In this document: positions 1-9,356 of the stretch, piece after piece | How the letters are laid out: every line of letters begins with the position of its first letter | Position numbering within the stretch: the first letter of the stretch is position 1 | NCBI GenBank assembly: GCA_002083555.1 | Contig: MSXN01000022.1 | Span: forward strand, 77,131-141,130 | DNA: 64,000 nucleotides | Direction: 5' to 3' | Source of the DNA: Nitrospira sp. ST-bin5 | GTDB lineage: Bacteria > Nitrospirota > Nitrospiria > Nitrospirales > Nitrospiraceae | The notes under the pieces: model-generated | Database searches by the model: none | Seen by the model: the letters and a program-made list of their open reading frames with translations, nothing else | Told to the model about the DNA's origin: nothing | Translations under genes and position numbers: made by a program

Positions 1-1965
1 GTGGCGAAGGAGTGCAAGCTCGAAGGCTATCGCGTCGTAGGGGTGAAGAAGGGCGGAGAAGGTTTCGAAGGATTGGAAACGCAACGGCCGCTGACGACCG
101 GTTTATCTCCGATTCTGCTCGGCGACTTTGTGACGTTAGAACAGGGAACCGGCTGCGTGCATATCGCGCCGGGCCATGGTATGGAGGACTACATCCTGGT
201 CCTGAATCACAATGCGAGCGCGTCGGTCGGCGAGAAGCTGGAGATCCTGGCGCCGGTCGATAACGGCGGGCGGTTTACGGATGTCGTCAAAGAATTCTCC
301 GGTCAGCATGTGTTCAAGGCCAATCCGAAAATTGTGGAATTTCTCCAGGCCAATGGGCGGCTGCTGGGCCATGGCTCGCTGAATCACTCCTATCCGCATT
401 GCTGGCGCTGTAAGAGTCCCGTCATTTTCCGGGCCACAGAACAGTGGTTTGTGTCAATGGAGACGAACGATCTGCGCAAAGAAGCCCTGGCGGAGATCGA
501 GCGGGTGCAATGGATTCCGGCCTATGGCCGCGACCGAATCAACGGCATGATTCAAAACCGGCCGGACTGGTGTCTCTCGCGCCAGCGCGTGTGGGGCGTG
601 CCGATTCCGGGTTTTACCTGCATGGGCTGCCGGACGGTCGTCGCCGATCCGACCATTATCGAGCATATCGCCGGTCTCATGGAGTCGAAGGGCGCGGATG
701 TCTGGTTTGAGCGATCGGCCGCCGAGCTGCTCCCGGCCGGGACCGCCTGCACCAAGTGCGGCGGGACTGTGTTTGAAAAAGAGCGGGACATTCTGGATGT
801 CTGGTTCGAGTCGGGGGTGAGCTTTGCCGCTGTGTTGAAGCCCCGAAAATGGTGGCCGGCCGATCTTTATCTCGAAGGGTCCGATCAGCATCGGGGCTGG
901 TTCCACAGCGCGTTATTGGCCGGCGTGACGACCGATCGCCGGGCTCCCTACAAGGCTGTGCTGACCCACGGATTTGTCCTCGATGGGCAGGGCAAAAAGA
1001 TGTCCAAGTCGGCGGGGAACGTCGTGGCTCCGCAGGATGTCATCAAGCAATCAGGCGCCGAGATTCTGCGTTTGTGGGTGTCCGCGCAGGACTATCGTGA
1101 CGATCTCAGAATTTCACCTGAAATCCTGACCCATCTCATTGAGGCCTACCGGAAGATCAGAAATACCTGCCGGTTCCTGCTGAGCAATCTGTATGACTTC
1201 GATCCGGCGAAAGACCGCATCCCCTACGAGCAGTTGCCTGAGTTGGACCGGTGGGCCCTGCATCGGCTGAGCGAGCTGATCCCGCGGGTGAGGGAGTCTT
1301 ATGACGACTGTGAGTTTCATACGATCTTCCATGCACTCAACAACTTTTGCTCGGTGGATCTGAGCTCCGTCTATCTTGATATTCTGAAAGACCGGCTCTA
1401 TACCTTCCGGACCGACTCGCCTCTGCGCCGCGGATCACAGACTGTGTTGTTCGAGATTATGATGGCCATGACGAAACTCATGGCACCGATCTTGAGTTTT
1501 ACAGCGGAAGAAATCTGGCGGGTGGTGTCTGCGCAGGTGCCTGGCGGTCTCGACACGCAGAGCGTCCATCTGGCTTCGTTCCCGGAAGTCGACTCAAAGT
1601 GGCGGGATGCGGAACTGGCCGCACGCTGGGAGACATTACTGAATTATCGCAGCCAGGTGCAGGGCGTGCTTGAGGCGAGCCGCCGCGACAAGGTCATTGG
1701 ATCGTCGCTTGAGGCGCATGTTCAACTGGAGGCGGATGCCAGGGCCCATCAGTTTCTGAAACCCTACGAGAAGGATCTCGGGACAATTTTTATCGTCTCG
1801 AAGGTGACATTATCGCAGGGGGCTGCCGACCAGGCGGGAATCCAGGTGTCGGTAGACAAGTCATCAGCCGGCAAATGCGAACGTTGTTGGAACTATCGCG
1901 AGGCCGTCGGCGCTGATGCGGAGCATCCGACGCTCTGCGACCGATGCCTGGAGGCAATCCGTTGA
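1..1965 (+). CDS. ileS: Isoleucyl-tRNA synthetase, C-terminal part (cut by window edge)
   Basis: Cytoplasmic class I aminoacyl-tRNA synthetase that charges tRNA-Ile. The visible 654 residues begin inside the CP1 editing domain, with the editing-pocket stretch GTGCVHIAPGHGMEDY near residues 49-64. The catalytic KMSKS loop (KKMSKSAGN) lies near residue 331, followed by the anticodon-binding domain. The C-terminal zinc ribbon has Cys626/Cys629 and Cys646/Cys649. The HIGH motif is upstream of the window. The usual length is about 930 residues, so roughly 280 are missing because of the window edge, and the GTG at base 1 is not the start. The last codons overlap lspA, so the two are probably co-transcribed. 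Confidence 0.97.
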   Translation: MAKECKLEGYRVVGVKKGGEGFEGLETQRPLTTGLSPILLGDFVTLEQGTGCVHIAPGHGMEDYILVLNHNASASVGEKLEILAPVDNGGRFTDVVKEFSGQHVFKANPKIVEFLQANGRLLGHGSLNHSYPHCWRCKSPVIFRATEQWFVSMETNDLRKEALAEIERVQWIPAYGRDRINGMIQNRPDWCLSRQRVWGVPIPGFTCMGCRTVVADPTIIEHIAGLMESKGADVWFERSAAELLPAGTACTKCGGTVFEKERDILDVWFESGVSFAAVLKPRKWWPADLYLEGSDQHRGWFHSALLAGVTTDRRAPYKAVLTHGFVLDGQGKKMSKSAGNVVAPQDVIKQSGAEILRLWVSAQDYRDDLRISPEILTHLIEAYRKIRNTCRFLLSNLYDFDPAKDRIPYEQLPELDRWALHRLSELIPRVRESYDDCEFHTIFHALNNFCSVDLSSVYLDILKDRLYTFRTDSPLRRGSQTVLFEIMMAMTKLMAPILSFTAEEIWRVVSAQVPGGLDTQSVHLASFPEVDSKWRDAELAARWETLLNYRSQVQGVLEASRRDKVIGSSLEAHVQLEADARAHQFLKPYEKDLGTIFIVSKVTLSQGAADQAGIQVSVDKSSAGKCERCWNYREAVGADAEHPTLCDRCLEAIR

Positions 1966-2498
1966 GCGGTCCAACCTGGCGGAACCTTGTGCTGGCGTCG
2001 CTGACGGGCGGGGTGATCGTGACCGATCAGCTGTCGAAGTTGCACATCGTGCAGACCATGCGACTGCATGAGTCTATTCCAATTATTCCGAATCTATTCA
2101 GCCTGACCTATATCCGCAACCCGGGCGCCGCGTTCGGATTATTGGCTGGGAGCAGCAACGCCTTCCGGATGGTGTTCTTCGGGCTCACGTCGATTTTTGC
2201 GCTGGTGTTGCTCGGCACGATTCTCTATCGCATGCCGGAACGGGAGTGGATGGGGCGTTTGAGCGTGTCGGCGATTCTCGGCGGCGCCATCGGCAATCTC
2301 ATCGACCGGCTGCGGTTCGGTGAAGTGATCGACTTCCTGGATGTGTATATCGACAACTACCACTGGCCGGCGTTCAACGTAGCGGATTCCGCGATCACGG
2401 TCGGCGTGATCTTTCTGATCATCCACTTCATGTTTGAAAATCAGGATGTCTCGCCGGCGTCGCCGGAGACTCCTTCCGTTCAGACTCCCGGCACGTAG
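1962..2498 (+). CDS. lspA: Lipoprotein signal peptidase (signal peptidase II)
   Basis: Inner-membrane aspartyl protease that removes the signal peptide from diacylglyceryl-prolipoproteins. It has four hydrophobic segments and the two catalytic aspartates in GNLIDR and FNVADS. I prefer the TTG at 1962 because GGAGG (1950-1954) lies 7 bases upstream and the codon overlaps the ileS stop as TTGA. An in-frame ATG at 1944 would add six residues but has no such site in front. The ileS-lspA order is common in bacteria. The many lipobox proteins in this window are its likely substrates. Confidence 0.96.
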   Translation: MSGPTWRNLVLASLTGGVIVTDQLSKLHIVQTMRLHESIPIIPNLFSLTYIRNPGAAFGLLAGSSNAFRMVFFGLTSIFALVLLGTILYRMPEREWMGRLSVSAILGGAIGNLIDRLRFGEVIDFLDVYIDNYHWPAFNVADSAITVGVIFLIIHFMFENQDVSPASPETPSVQTPGT

Positions 2499-2601
2499 AG
2501 GTTCATTCTTCCAAGTCTCCCGCAGCCTCCCCATCACCACGAAACTTCCCCGTAGTGTCTGGTTCCCAACACACGCGAAATGAACTGCCAGGTGAGGCTT
2601 G

Positions 2602-3477
2602 CTAGCGCACGACGATGAACACAAGGACTCCAAGCGCGATACGGTAGTAGGCGAATACTCGCAAGGTGTGCCGCTGGACGTAGGTCAGGAAGGCTGCGAT
2701 GACGGCCCAGGCGACGAGGAAGGACACGATCATCCCGATGCCCAATGCCACATAGTCTGCCTGATTGAACGTCGCTTTCGCTTTGAGCATCTGATAGGCG
2801 GTGGCGGCAATGATGGTCGGCAGGGCGAGGAAGAAGGAGTATTCGGTCGCGACTTTCCGGTCGAGTCCGGCGAGCAAGCCGCCGATGATGGTAGAGCCTG
2901 ATCGGGACATGCCGGGAATGAGCGAGGCACATTGGGCGACCCCGACCCAGAAGGCGGACTTGATCGAAACTCGGTCCAACTGGGTGGTCTGGATTGTCGG
3001 CTGTCGGGCTTCGACCGCGAGAATAATGAGTCCGCCGATGATGGAGGTTGCGGCAACGGTCTGGGGCGTGAACAGCGCGGATTTGATCCATCCGTGCGCG
3101 AGGAAGCCGACGCCGGCGGCCGGGAGGAAGGCCAGCCCGAGCCCGATCACAAACCATAAGTGAGGATGAGCTTGCAAGGAGGCCTGGATGAGCGCCTTCC
3201 ATGTGGGATGCTGGCCGTTCCGTTGCAGCGTCTGCAAGGCCGCTTGCTCTTGCCACGCGCCGGAGAGGAGGCGGCGGATTTTCTCTCGTTCAAAGACGAT
3301 GACAGCGAGAATAGCCCCGAGCTGAATCGAGATTTCCGCATTGGCCGCAGCATCACCCGTGAACCCGAGTGCATGGCCCACGAGGATCAGATGCCCGGTT
3401 GAGGAGACCGGCAGAAATTCGGTCAGCCCTTCCACAATGCCAAGAATAACCGCTAACGCAGGCCCCCATTCAGTCAT
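2602..3477 (-). CDS. uppP: Undecaprenyl-diphosphatase
   Basis: Integral membrane phosphatase of the UppP/BacA family, which recycles undecaprenyl diphosphate to the monophosphate carrier for peptidoglycan and other envelope polymers. The family signatures EGLTEFLPVSSTGHLIL near the N-terminus and PGMSRSGSTI in the middle are both present, with about eight hydrophobic segments. The reading frame is open upstream to 3648, but family homology begins at MTEWGPAL, and the ATG at 3477 has AGGAAC just upstream. The 291-residue length is normal. It is convergent with lspA and divergent from the lipoprotein gene at 3765. Confidence 0.95.
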   Translation of the reverse strand: MTEWGPALAVILGIVEGLTEFLPVSSTGHLILVGHALGFTGDAAANAEISIQLGAILAVIVFEREKIRRLLSGAWQEQAALQTLQRNGQHPTWKALIQASLQAHPHLWFVIGLGLAFLPAAGVGFLAHGWIKSALFTPQTVAATSIIGGLIILAVEARQPTIQTTQLDRVSIKSAFWVGVAQCASLIPGMSRSGSTIIGGLLAGLDRKVATEYSFFLALPTIIAATAYQMLKAKATFNQADYVALGIGMIVSFLVAWAVIAAFLTYVQRHTLRVFAYYRIALGVLVFIVVR

Positions 3478-3526
3478 GACGTTCCTGTATTGAAAAGTGT
3501 GCGTGTGGAGATGACGTATCTTTGCG

Positions 3527-3555
3527 ATCATCACAGAGCTATCGGTTGTCGTCAA
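3527..3555 (-). promoter_or_regulatory. Candidate sigma-70 promoter for uppP
   Basis: On the minus strand, TTGACG (3550-3555) and GATGAT (3527-3532) are separated by 17 bases, about 50 bases upstream of the uppP start. Seen by eye only, and the -10 box matches at four of six positions. Confidence 0.4.
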
Positions 3556-3620
3556 GTTCAGAGATGCTTCTCGATGGTTGCTCTTGCGCGATGTGGACCC
3601 ATGCGACAGCTGCAAATAAG

Positions 3621-3649
3621 TTGACAAAGAAGGACTGTTGGCATACACA
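3621..3649 (+). promoter_or_regulatory. Candidate sigma-70 promoter for the coiled-coil lipoprotein
   Basis: A perfect TTGACA (3621-3626) is followed after 17 bases by TACACA (3644-3649), a weak -10. It lies 115 bases upstream of the gene at 3765 in the divergent uppP intergenic region. Confidence 0.35.
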
Positions 3650-3764
3650 GAAATTGAATGAGTACGGCAAAAGAGGAAGGCAACGGTTGGATTCCGTTCA
3701 TTCCGTTATAAGGCAGCGGTTCCGTTCACCAATACGCGGTCATTGTTAAGAGGGGGAGGTTCGT

Positions 3765-4469
3765 ATGAGACGTGAGTGGATCTTGTCAGTACTGGTGGTC
3801 GTCGCCATGATGACCAGCGGTTGCGTGGTTTCGAATAAGAAGTATCAGGATGCGCTGGCGGAAGCGGATAGTGCGAAGATGGAGCTGGAGAAGACGCGCC
3901 AGCAGAAGAACGCGATGGAACAGCAGGTGAAGACGCTGAAGGAACTCAACGTCAAGTTCGGGGGCGAGGCGCAAGCGGCTCGCGACGAACTGCAGCGCAT
4001 TGAGCATGGGCGGGACAAAGAGCGCGGCTCGATCGATACACGGACGAAGGAGCTGGAAGATAAGTTGAAGGCGGTGTCGTCACAGAATCGGAACGTGCGG
4101 GCTGAGTATGAGGATGTGAAGCGACACAATGAAACGCTGAAGTCGCTGGTGGCCCGCTATCAGAAGGAGCTCAAGGACCGTTCCCGGTCAGTGACCGGCT
4201 CACTGACGCCGTCCGCATCGCTGCCTCCGCTTCCGGGAGCCGCTCCAACGGCTTCGGCGCCGAGCGCTCCCGCGGCCGGTTCGGCGGCGATGAATGTGAA
4301 CAAGGCGTCCGCGAGCGATATGGTGTTGTTCCTGGGGTTGAAGAAGGACGAGGCCGATCGGATCGTGACCAATCGTCCCTATCGGGTGAAGGGCGAATTG
4401 GTCGCCAAGAACGTGGTGCCCAAGGAGACCTTCGACATGATCAAGGATCGTATTTCCGTCAGTCCGTAA
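3765..4469 (+). CDS. Coiled-coil lipoprotein with C-terminal helix-hairpin-helix
   Basis: A 234-residue secreted protein. Residues 1-20 form a lipoprotein signal with lipobox TSGC (Cys20). Residues about 28-142 are a charged heptad-rich helix (KKYQDALAEADSAKMELEK and onward), predicted coiled coil. A Pro/Ala/Ser linker follows (about 150-180). The C-terminal 55 residues read MNVNKASASDMVLFLGLKKDEADRI...NRPY, which resembles the ComEA/SLBB-associated helix-hairpin-helix. A DNA-binding-type HhH on an envelope lipoprotein is unusual. In this setting it may serve as a protein-interaction module. No function can be assigned. An intrinsic-terminator-like hairpin follows, so it appears to be a single-gene transcript. 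Confidence 0.85.
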   Translation: MRREWILSVLVVVAMMTSGCVVSNKKYQDALAEADSAKMELEKTRQQKNAMEQQVKTLKELNVKFGGEAQAARDELQRIEHGRDKERGSIDTRTKELEDKLKAVSSQNRNVRAEYEDVKRHNETLKSLVARYQKELKDRSRSVTGSLTPSASLPPLPGAAPTASAPSAPAAGSAAMNVNKASASDMVLFLGLKKDEADRIVTNRPYRVKGELVAKNVVPKETFDMIKDRISVSP

Positions 4470-4498
4470 TTGTTTGCAGGGGCGATGATGCGGTCGAT

Positions 4499-4532
4499 GA
4501 GGGCCGTTCTCCCGTCAGGGGGAACGGCCCTC
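4499..4532 (+). terminator. Strong hairpin, probable terminator
   Basis: GAGGGCCGTTC (4499-4509) pairs perfectly with GAACGGCCCTC (4522-4532). A further TCCC/GGGG closes the stem on a four-base loop, giving about 15 pairs. The downstream sequence GTGCTTTC has only a short T run. It sits between the lipoprotein gene and the MacA-like gene. Confidence 0.6.
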
Positions 4533-4616
4533 GTGCTTTCAGAGGCTGTCGCGGGATGATTCGTCTCGCAGCTTCCTGCTATGATGAATGGACTCTGATC
4601 AGGCAAGGATAAGCTT

Positions 4617-5903
4617 ATGCGACGACTCGGGATTGTGCTCGGTATTGTAGCGGTGGGGCTTGCCATCGGCGGGTATGTGTTCTTCACCGGAGAGCGCAAG
4701 GTGCCGGTGCGCTATCGGACCGCCGCCGTCGAGCGGGGTTCCATCGTTTCTATCGTGAGCGCAACGGGCACCATTAATCCGGTCGTGTCCGTGCAAGTCG
4801 GCTCGCAAGTTTCCGGCATGATCAAAAGTCTCCACGCGGACTTCAATTCGCGCGTGAAGGCCGGCGACATCGTGGCGGTGATCGATCCGGAACCGTTTAA
4901 GGCCCGTCGGGATCAAGCTGCGAGTAATCTGGAAATGGCGAAAGCGAATGTGGCCCGCGCCAAGACGGATGGGGCACAGCGTAAACGCGAACTCGACCGG
5001 GTCCGCTCTCTGATCGATCAGAATTTTGTGTCGCAGAATGATGTGGATGTGGCTGTGACCAACGCGCAGGGCGCGGAAGCGCAGGTGCGCGTGGCCGAGG
5101 CGCAAGTCAAACAGGCGGAAGCGGCGTTGAACTCAGCGGAACTGGAATTGAAATACACCACGATCCGTTCGCCGGTCGATGGCATTGTGGTGGCCAGAAA
5201 CATCGAAGTCGGGCAGACCGTCGCCGCCAGCTTTGCCACGCCGAATCTGTTTCTGATCGCGCTCGATTTGACGAAGATGCAGGTGGATACCAATGTGAGC
5301 GAGTCGGATATCGGCGGGATCGCCGAGGGAAAGAATGCGACGTTTTCCGTGGATGCCTATCCCGGCGTGCGGTTTTCCGGATCGATCCGCCAGGTGCGGT
5401 TGGCTCCGATCAATGTGCAGAATGTGGTGACGTACAATGTTGTGGTGGCCGTCGACAATCAAGACCTGCGTCTGAAGCCGGGGATGACGGCGAATGTTTC
5501 CATTGTCGTGGCGCAACGAGAGCAGGTGCTCAAGGTGCCGAACGCTGCATTGCGCTTTGCGCCTCCCAAGAGCGAGCGGGCAGAAGGCGGATTGGCTGAA
5601 GGAAAACCAGCCAAGGCTGAGGGGCGACCAGCCGTGAACCGAGCGTCATCCGGCGCTATGGAGTCCGGAGCCGCCGCACGTAAAGTCTGGAAACAAGATG
5701 AGTTCGGCGAGTTGGTCTCCGTGTCGGTTCAGACGGGGATTTCCGATGGCGTGGCGACGGAGATTGTCGGTGGATCGCTCGGGGACCAGGATACGGTCAT
5801 CGTGGGGCTGGATGTGCCTCGATCGAATCGCCAAGGGAGCGAGCTGCCGCCCGGCTTCGGTGGCGGCGGCGGACAGCGCCGCACGCGTGACCGGGGTATT
5901 TAG
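4617..5903 (+). CDS. Periplasmic adaptor subunit (HlyD/MacA family)
   Basis: Membrane-fusion protein that links an inner-membrane ABC exporter to an outer-membrane channel. Residues about 1-24 are an N-terminal membrane anchor. A biotinyl-lipoyl-like half-motif (QVGSQVSGMIKSLHADFNS) is followed by a long alpha-hairpin rich in Ala/Glu/Gln (about 95-175), the second lipoyl half with TIRSPVDGIVVARNIEVGQTV, and a beta-barrel domain. An Ala/Pro/Glu-rich insertion of about 45 residues interrupts the membrane-proximal domain near 320-365. The C-terminus is Gly/Arg-rich. It is followed by an ATPase and a MacB-type permease on the same strand, the usual macrolide/lipoprotein-export cassette. The substrate is unknown. 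Confidence 0.92.
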   Translation: MRRLGIVLGIVAVGLAIGGYVFFTGERKVPVRYRTAAVERGSIVSIVSATGTINPVVSVQVGSQVSGMIKSLHADFNSRVKAGDIVAVIDPEPFKARRDQAASNLEMAKANVARAKTDGAQRKRELDRVRSLIDQNFVSQNDVDVAVTNAQGAEAQVRVAEAQVKQAEAALNSAELELKYTTIRSPVDGIVVARNIEVGQTVAASFATPNLFLIALDLTKMQVDTNVSESDIGGIAEGKNATFSVDAYPGVRFSGSIRQVRLAPINVQNVVTYNVVVAVDNQDLRLKPGMTANVSIVVAQREQVLKVPNAALRFAPPKSERAEGGLAEGKPAKAEGRPAVNRASSGAMESGAAARKVWKQDEFGELVSVSVQTGISDGVATEIVGGSLGDQDTVIVGLDVPRSNRQGSELPPGFGGGGGQRRTRDRGI

Positions 5904-5962
5904 TGGTCATGACTCACTTCGTGCACGGTGTGAACGAATGCCGCTGACAAGGCAGGGCGCTC

Positions 5963-6703
5963 ATGGATAGTGGGCATGGCCAGCCGGTCTCGTTGATTCA
6001 GTGCGAAGACTTGTGGAAAGTGTATCGCCTAGGCGATGTGGAGGTGCAGGCTCTTCGCGGGCTGAATCTCACGATCGAGCAAGGCGAGTTTGTCGCGATC
6101 ATGGGTTCATCGGGGTCAGGGAAGTCGACGCTGATGAACATGTTGGGTTGTCTGGATCAGCCCACCAAAGGCCATTATTGGCTGAACGGTGTCGATGTTG
6201 CGGCGCTTCGCGCCGATGAGCTGGCTGAGATCAGGAATCGACAGATCGGGTTCGTTTTTCAAAGCTTCAATCTGATCCCTCGCACCAGCGCATTGGAAAA
6301 TGCGCAGCTTCCGCTCTTCTATCGCGGCCTCTCTCTTCGCGAACAGCGAGCGCTGGCAGCGGCGGCGTTGGAGCGGGTGGGATTGAAGGGCCGCGAACAG
6401 CACTATCCGACGCAATTGTCCGGCGGGCAGCAACAACGTGTGGCCATTGCCCGCGCATTGGTCACGACGCCATCCCTCTTGTTGGCCGACGAACCGACCG
6501 GAAATCTGGATACAGAATCGAGCCGGGAAATCATGACGATCCTTGATCGGTTGAACAAGGAAGAAGGCATCACGGTTATCTTAGTGACTCATGAACCGGA
6601 TATCGCGGCGTATGCCGCCCGTGAAATTGTGATCAAAGACGGCCAGGTCCTCACCGATCGGCATACCAAGCCCGGGCATCCGTCCCCTCTGGTGGGGCGC
6701 TGA
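5963..6703 (+). CDS. ABC exporter ATP-binding subunit (LolD/MacB-ATPase type)
   Basis: Cytoplasmic ATPase of the MacB/LolD family, 246 residues. Walker A is GSSGSGKST at residues 48-56, the Q-loop lies in FVFQSFNLIP, the signature LSGGQQQRVAIARAL is near residue 151, and Walker B with the family hallmark LLLADEPTGNLD is near 171. It shares a TGATG junction with the downstream permease, showing translational coupling. E. coli MacB carries ATPase and permease in one chain, whereas here they are separate proteins. Confidence 0.95.
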   Translation: MDSGHGQPVSLIQCEDLWKVYRLGDVEVQALRGLNLTIEQGEFVAIMGSSGSGKSTLMNMLGCLDQPTKGHYWLNGVDVAALRADELAEIRNRQIGFVFQSFNLIPRTSALENAQLPLFYRGLSLREQRALAAAALERVGLKGREQHYPTQLSGGQQQRVAIARALVTTPSLLLADEPTGNLDTESSREIMTILDRLNKEEGITVILVTHEPDIAAYAAREIVIKDGQVLTDRHTKPGHPSPLVGR

Positions 6704-7938
6704 TGCCGGCATTTCTCCTCCTCACGCTCATGACGGCGATCCGTATCCTCAGTCGCAACCGGCTCAGGGCCGGGCTGACAATGTTGGGGATCGTCATCGG
6801 GGTTGGTGCCGTGATTGCCATGGTCAGTATCGGAGAGGGAGCCAAGGCGGCCGTGCAGGCGCAAGTCGCCAGTATGGGAACCAATGTCATCATCGTGCTG
6901 CCGGGGTCAACGACCGTCAGCGGCGTGCGGGGCGGACAGGGCGGCGCAGTCACGCTGAATGTGTCCGATGCGCTGGAGATGAAGAAGCGCATCCCCTTGC
7001 TGCAAGATACCGGGTGGGCGAAGCGTGATGTCATGCAGATCGTCAATGGGAACAAGAATTGGAATGGGTCCGTAAATGGAGTGTCACCAAGCTATTTGAC
7101 GATCCGTGACTGGTCGTTTACCAGTGGCGGCCCATTTACGCAGGCCGATTTGGATGCCGCGGTGCGTGTGGCGCTGGTCGGCCAAACCGTAGTGGAAAAT
7201 CTGTTTGAGGCGGGTGAGGAGCCGGTCGGGTCCGTCATTCGGATCAAGAATGTGCCGTTTCGTGTGATCGGGGTGCTGGCACCGAAGGGCCAATCGGCCC
7301 AAGGATCGGATCAGGACGACATCGTGTTTATCCCCTTCAGCACCGCGGAGCGGAAAGTCTTTGGGACGCAGTTCATCGGATCGGTTGGGGCCTTGTTTGC
7401 CACGACGGAGCGGCAGGAGGATCTGTTTGCTGCGGTCGACCAGATTCGTGAGTTCTTGCGGGCCCGGCACCGGCTCCAAGCCGAACAGGGCGACGACTTT
7501 ACGATCCGCACGCAGGCCGATATAGGAAAAGTTCAGGAAGGTACGAGTCAGACGCTGACCGTGATGTTGCTCTCCATTGCGGCGGTCTCGCTGCTGGTCG
7601 GCGGCATCGGCATTATGAATATTCTCCTGGTCTCCGTGACGGAGCGGACGCGGGAGATCGGCGTTCGGATGGCGGTGGGCGCCAAGCGGCGGCATATCCT
7701 CATGCAGTTCTTGATCGAGGCCATGACCTTGAGTGTCGTCGGCGGGACGCTTGGAATTGTCGTCGGGGTGGTGGGCGCGAGGCTGACGACCGTTATCGCG
7801 GGGTGGCCCACGATCATTTCCGGCGATACCGTGATCGCGGCGTTTGTCTTTTCGCTCGCGGTCGGTCTCTTTTTCGGTCTCTATCCAGCCAATAAAGCGG
7901 CTCGGCTCAATCCGATTGACGCGTTACGCTACGAGTAG
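6703..7938 (+). CDS. MacB/FtsX-type ABC exporter permease
   Basis: Inner-membrane permease of 411 residues with the family layout. A first membrane helix lies near residues 20-42 (RAGLTMLGIVIGVGAVIAM). A large periplasmic MacB-PCD domain spans about 45-275. The FtsX domain has three further helices, including the conserved VGGIGIMNILLVSVTERTRE and REIGVRMAVGAKRRHI. It works with the adaptor at 4617 and ATPase at 5963 as a tripartite export system. The outer-membrane partner is not encoded nearby, so a shared TolC-like channel elsewhere is implied. Confidence 0.94.
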   Translation: MPAFLLLTLMTAIRILSRNRLRAGLTMLGIVIGVGAVIAMVSIGEGAKAAVQAQVASMGTNVIIVLPGSTTVSGVRGGQGGAVTLNVSDALEMKKRIPLLQDTGWAKRDVMQIVNGNKNWNGSVNGVSPSYLTIRDWSFTSGGPFTQADLDAAVRVALVGQTVVENLFEAGEEPVGSVIRIKNVPFRVIGVLAPKGQSAQGSDQDDIVFIPFSTAERKVFGTQFIGSVGALFATTERQEDLFAAVDQIREFLRARHRLQAEQGDDFTIRTQADIGKVQEGTSQTLTVMLLSIAAVSLLVGGIGIMNILLVSVTERTREIGVRMAVGAKRRHILMQFLIEAMTLSVVGGTLGIVVGVVGARLTTVIAGWPTIISGDTVIAAFVFSLAVGLFFGLYPANKAARLNPIDALRYE

Positions 7939-8014
7939 CGATCGATTTCAAATCGTCTATCGTCTTCATGTGCAGGGGGTATCGGCGACGTTGCTGGTGC
8001 GGGTTCTGCTAGGG

Positions 8015-9262
8015 CTAGGCTGCTTGTGACGCGCTGGCGGGATGGGCCGGTTCCTGGGAGTCCAGCACCTTATCGATGGCCCGTTCGGGCGTGACGTTGA
8101 CTTGGTCTGACAGGTCGACAACGAAAGGGGTTGGTGTCTCATTCCCGTTGGGAGTATGGGTGATTGTGACGACAGGTCGATGCAGCGCTGACGGATTCAA
8201 CTCCGTCACAACAGCCTTTTCGCTCGTATTCAACTGCACGCGGCTGTGAACCGGGTAGATGCCGATCAGCTTGATAAAGCGCGACAGGATGACCTGATCG
8301 AACGCCCCGTCCTGGGATTCTCGGAAAATCCGTTGCAGCGCTTGATGGGGTGCCAGCGGAGACGCTCCGCCGAATCCGGTGATCAACTCATCGTAGTAGT
8401 CGGCAATCATCAGAATGCGTGAGCGTTCCGACGTAAACTCACCTTTGGTGCCTTGGGGATAGCCCGAATCATCGAGGCGGATATGGTGCTCTCCAATCAT
8501 TTGCAGGACTCTGGTTTCGAATCCCCCTTGCCGTTCAAGCGCGAGAATACCCAATTGGGGATGCGACTGGAGCAGTTGCCGGTCTTGCCGTGAGGGCGGA
8601 TGGGAGGTGTTGGCGCTTCGCTGAATGATTGGTGCGGGAATCTGGAGCAGGCCGATGTCGTGAAGCAGCGCGGCCATGGCCAGTTCCTGGAGTTCGAGCG
8701 GGTTATAGCCGAACGATTGTCCGACGACGAGGGCTAAGGTGCAGGTGGACAGGGCATGCTGGCTGAGCGATGAGTCACCTGCCCGCTGCTGGCTGAGAGC
8801 CATGAAGATGGCCGAGTTAGGGAGGGTTCTGGTGACGATCGTGACTTCTTGGACGGCTTCTGCTGCCAACTGAGGGTCAACGGATCCCTGTTCTGAAATG
8901 GACGAGAAGACCGAGTGAACGGATCGCTCCAGTTGTTTTCTGGCAACGAGCGCTTGGGCATACTCTTCATTCAGTTGTGTCAACGGCTTGGGAACTGGCT
9001 TCGATGGAAGTGTCTGTGGAGTCAGCGTGATCGCTTGCGAAGAGACCGGCTGGTCGAGGTCAATGAATGTTTCAACATCATCCCCGCGGGACAGATCAAT
9101 GACGATCTGTTTGGCTCCGGCGCGGCGCAGTTTTTCAATCTGGGTTGCCTGTTCGATGAGCAGCGAGCGCCTGAGGAACGGCGATTGAAACCAGGAGAGG
9201 TCGATTTTGGCGACGTACATCCCGAGGCGTAGTTGATCGATCGAAATCGTTTTTGTGGCCAT
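8015..9262 (-). CDS. HD-GYP domain protein with N-terminal DUF3391
   Basis: Predicted cyclic-di-GMP phosphodiesterase or signalling protein. The N-terminus (ISIDQLRLGMYVAKIDLSW...IVIDLSRGDD) is the DUF3391 module that commonly precedes HD-GYP domains. The HD pair is in ALLHDIGLLQIP and the GYP segment reads EHHIRLDDSGYPQG, with Asp where HHExxDGxGYP normally has the first Gly. The C-terminal about 90 residues are a distinct tail. I chose ATG 9262 over the in-frame TTG 9274. A GGAGGTG at 9295-9301 is too far from both to decide. No receiver domain is present, so the input signal is unknown. A PilZ protein lies at 24379. Confidence 0.9.
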   Translation of the reverse strand: MATKTISIDQLRLGMYVAKIDLSWFQSPFLRRSLLIEQATQIEKLRRAGAKQIVIDLSRGDDVETFIDLDQPVSSQAITLTPQTLPSKPVPKPLTQLNEEYAQALVARKQLERSVHSVFSSISEQGSVDPQLAAEAVQEVTIVTRTLPNSAIFMALSQQRAGDSSLSQHALSTCTLALVVGQSFGYNPLELQELAMAALLHDIGLLQIPAPIIQRSANTSHPPSRQDRQLLQSHPQLGILALERQGGFETRVLQMIGEHHIRLDDSGYPQGTKGEFTSERSRILMIADYYDELITGFGGASPLAPHQALQRIFRESQDGAFDQVILSRFIKLIGIYPVHSRVQLNTSEKAVVTELNPSALHRPVVTITHTPNGNETPTPFVVDLSDQVNVTPERAIDKVLDSQEPAHPASASQAA

Positions 9263-9356
9263 GCTTATAGGCAAGAAGAATAGTTGAAAGAGTTCACCTC
9301 CTTATCGGTCGAGTCTGGTGGAATCTGAAGAGGGGCGCCGAGGTATCTTGGGGTCG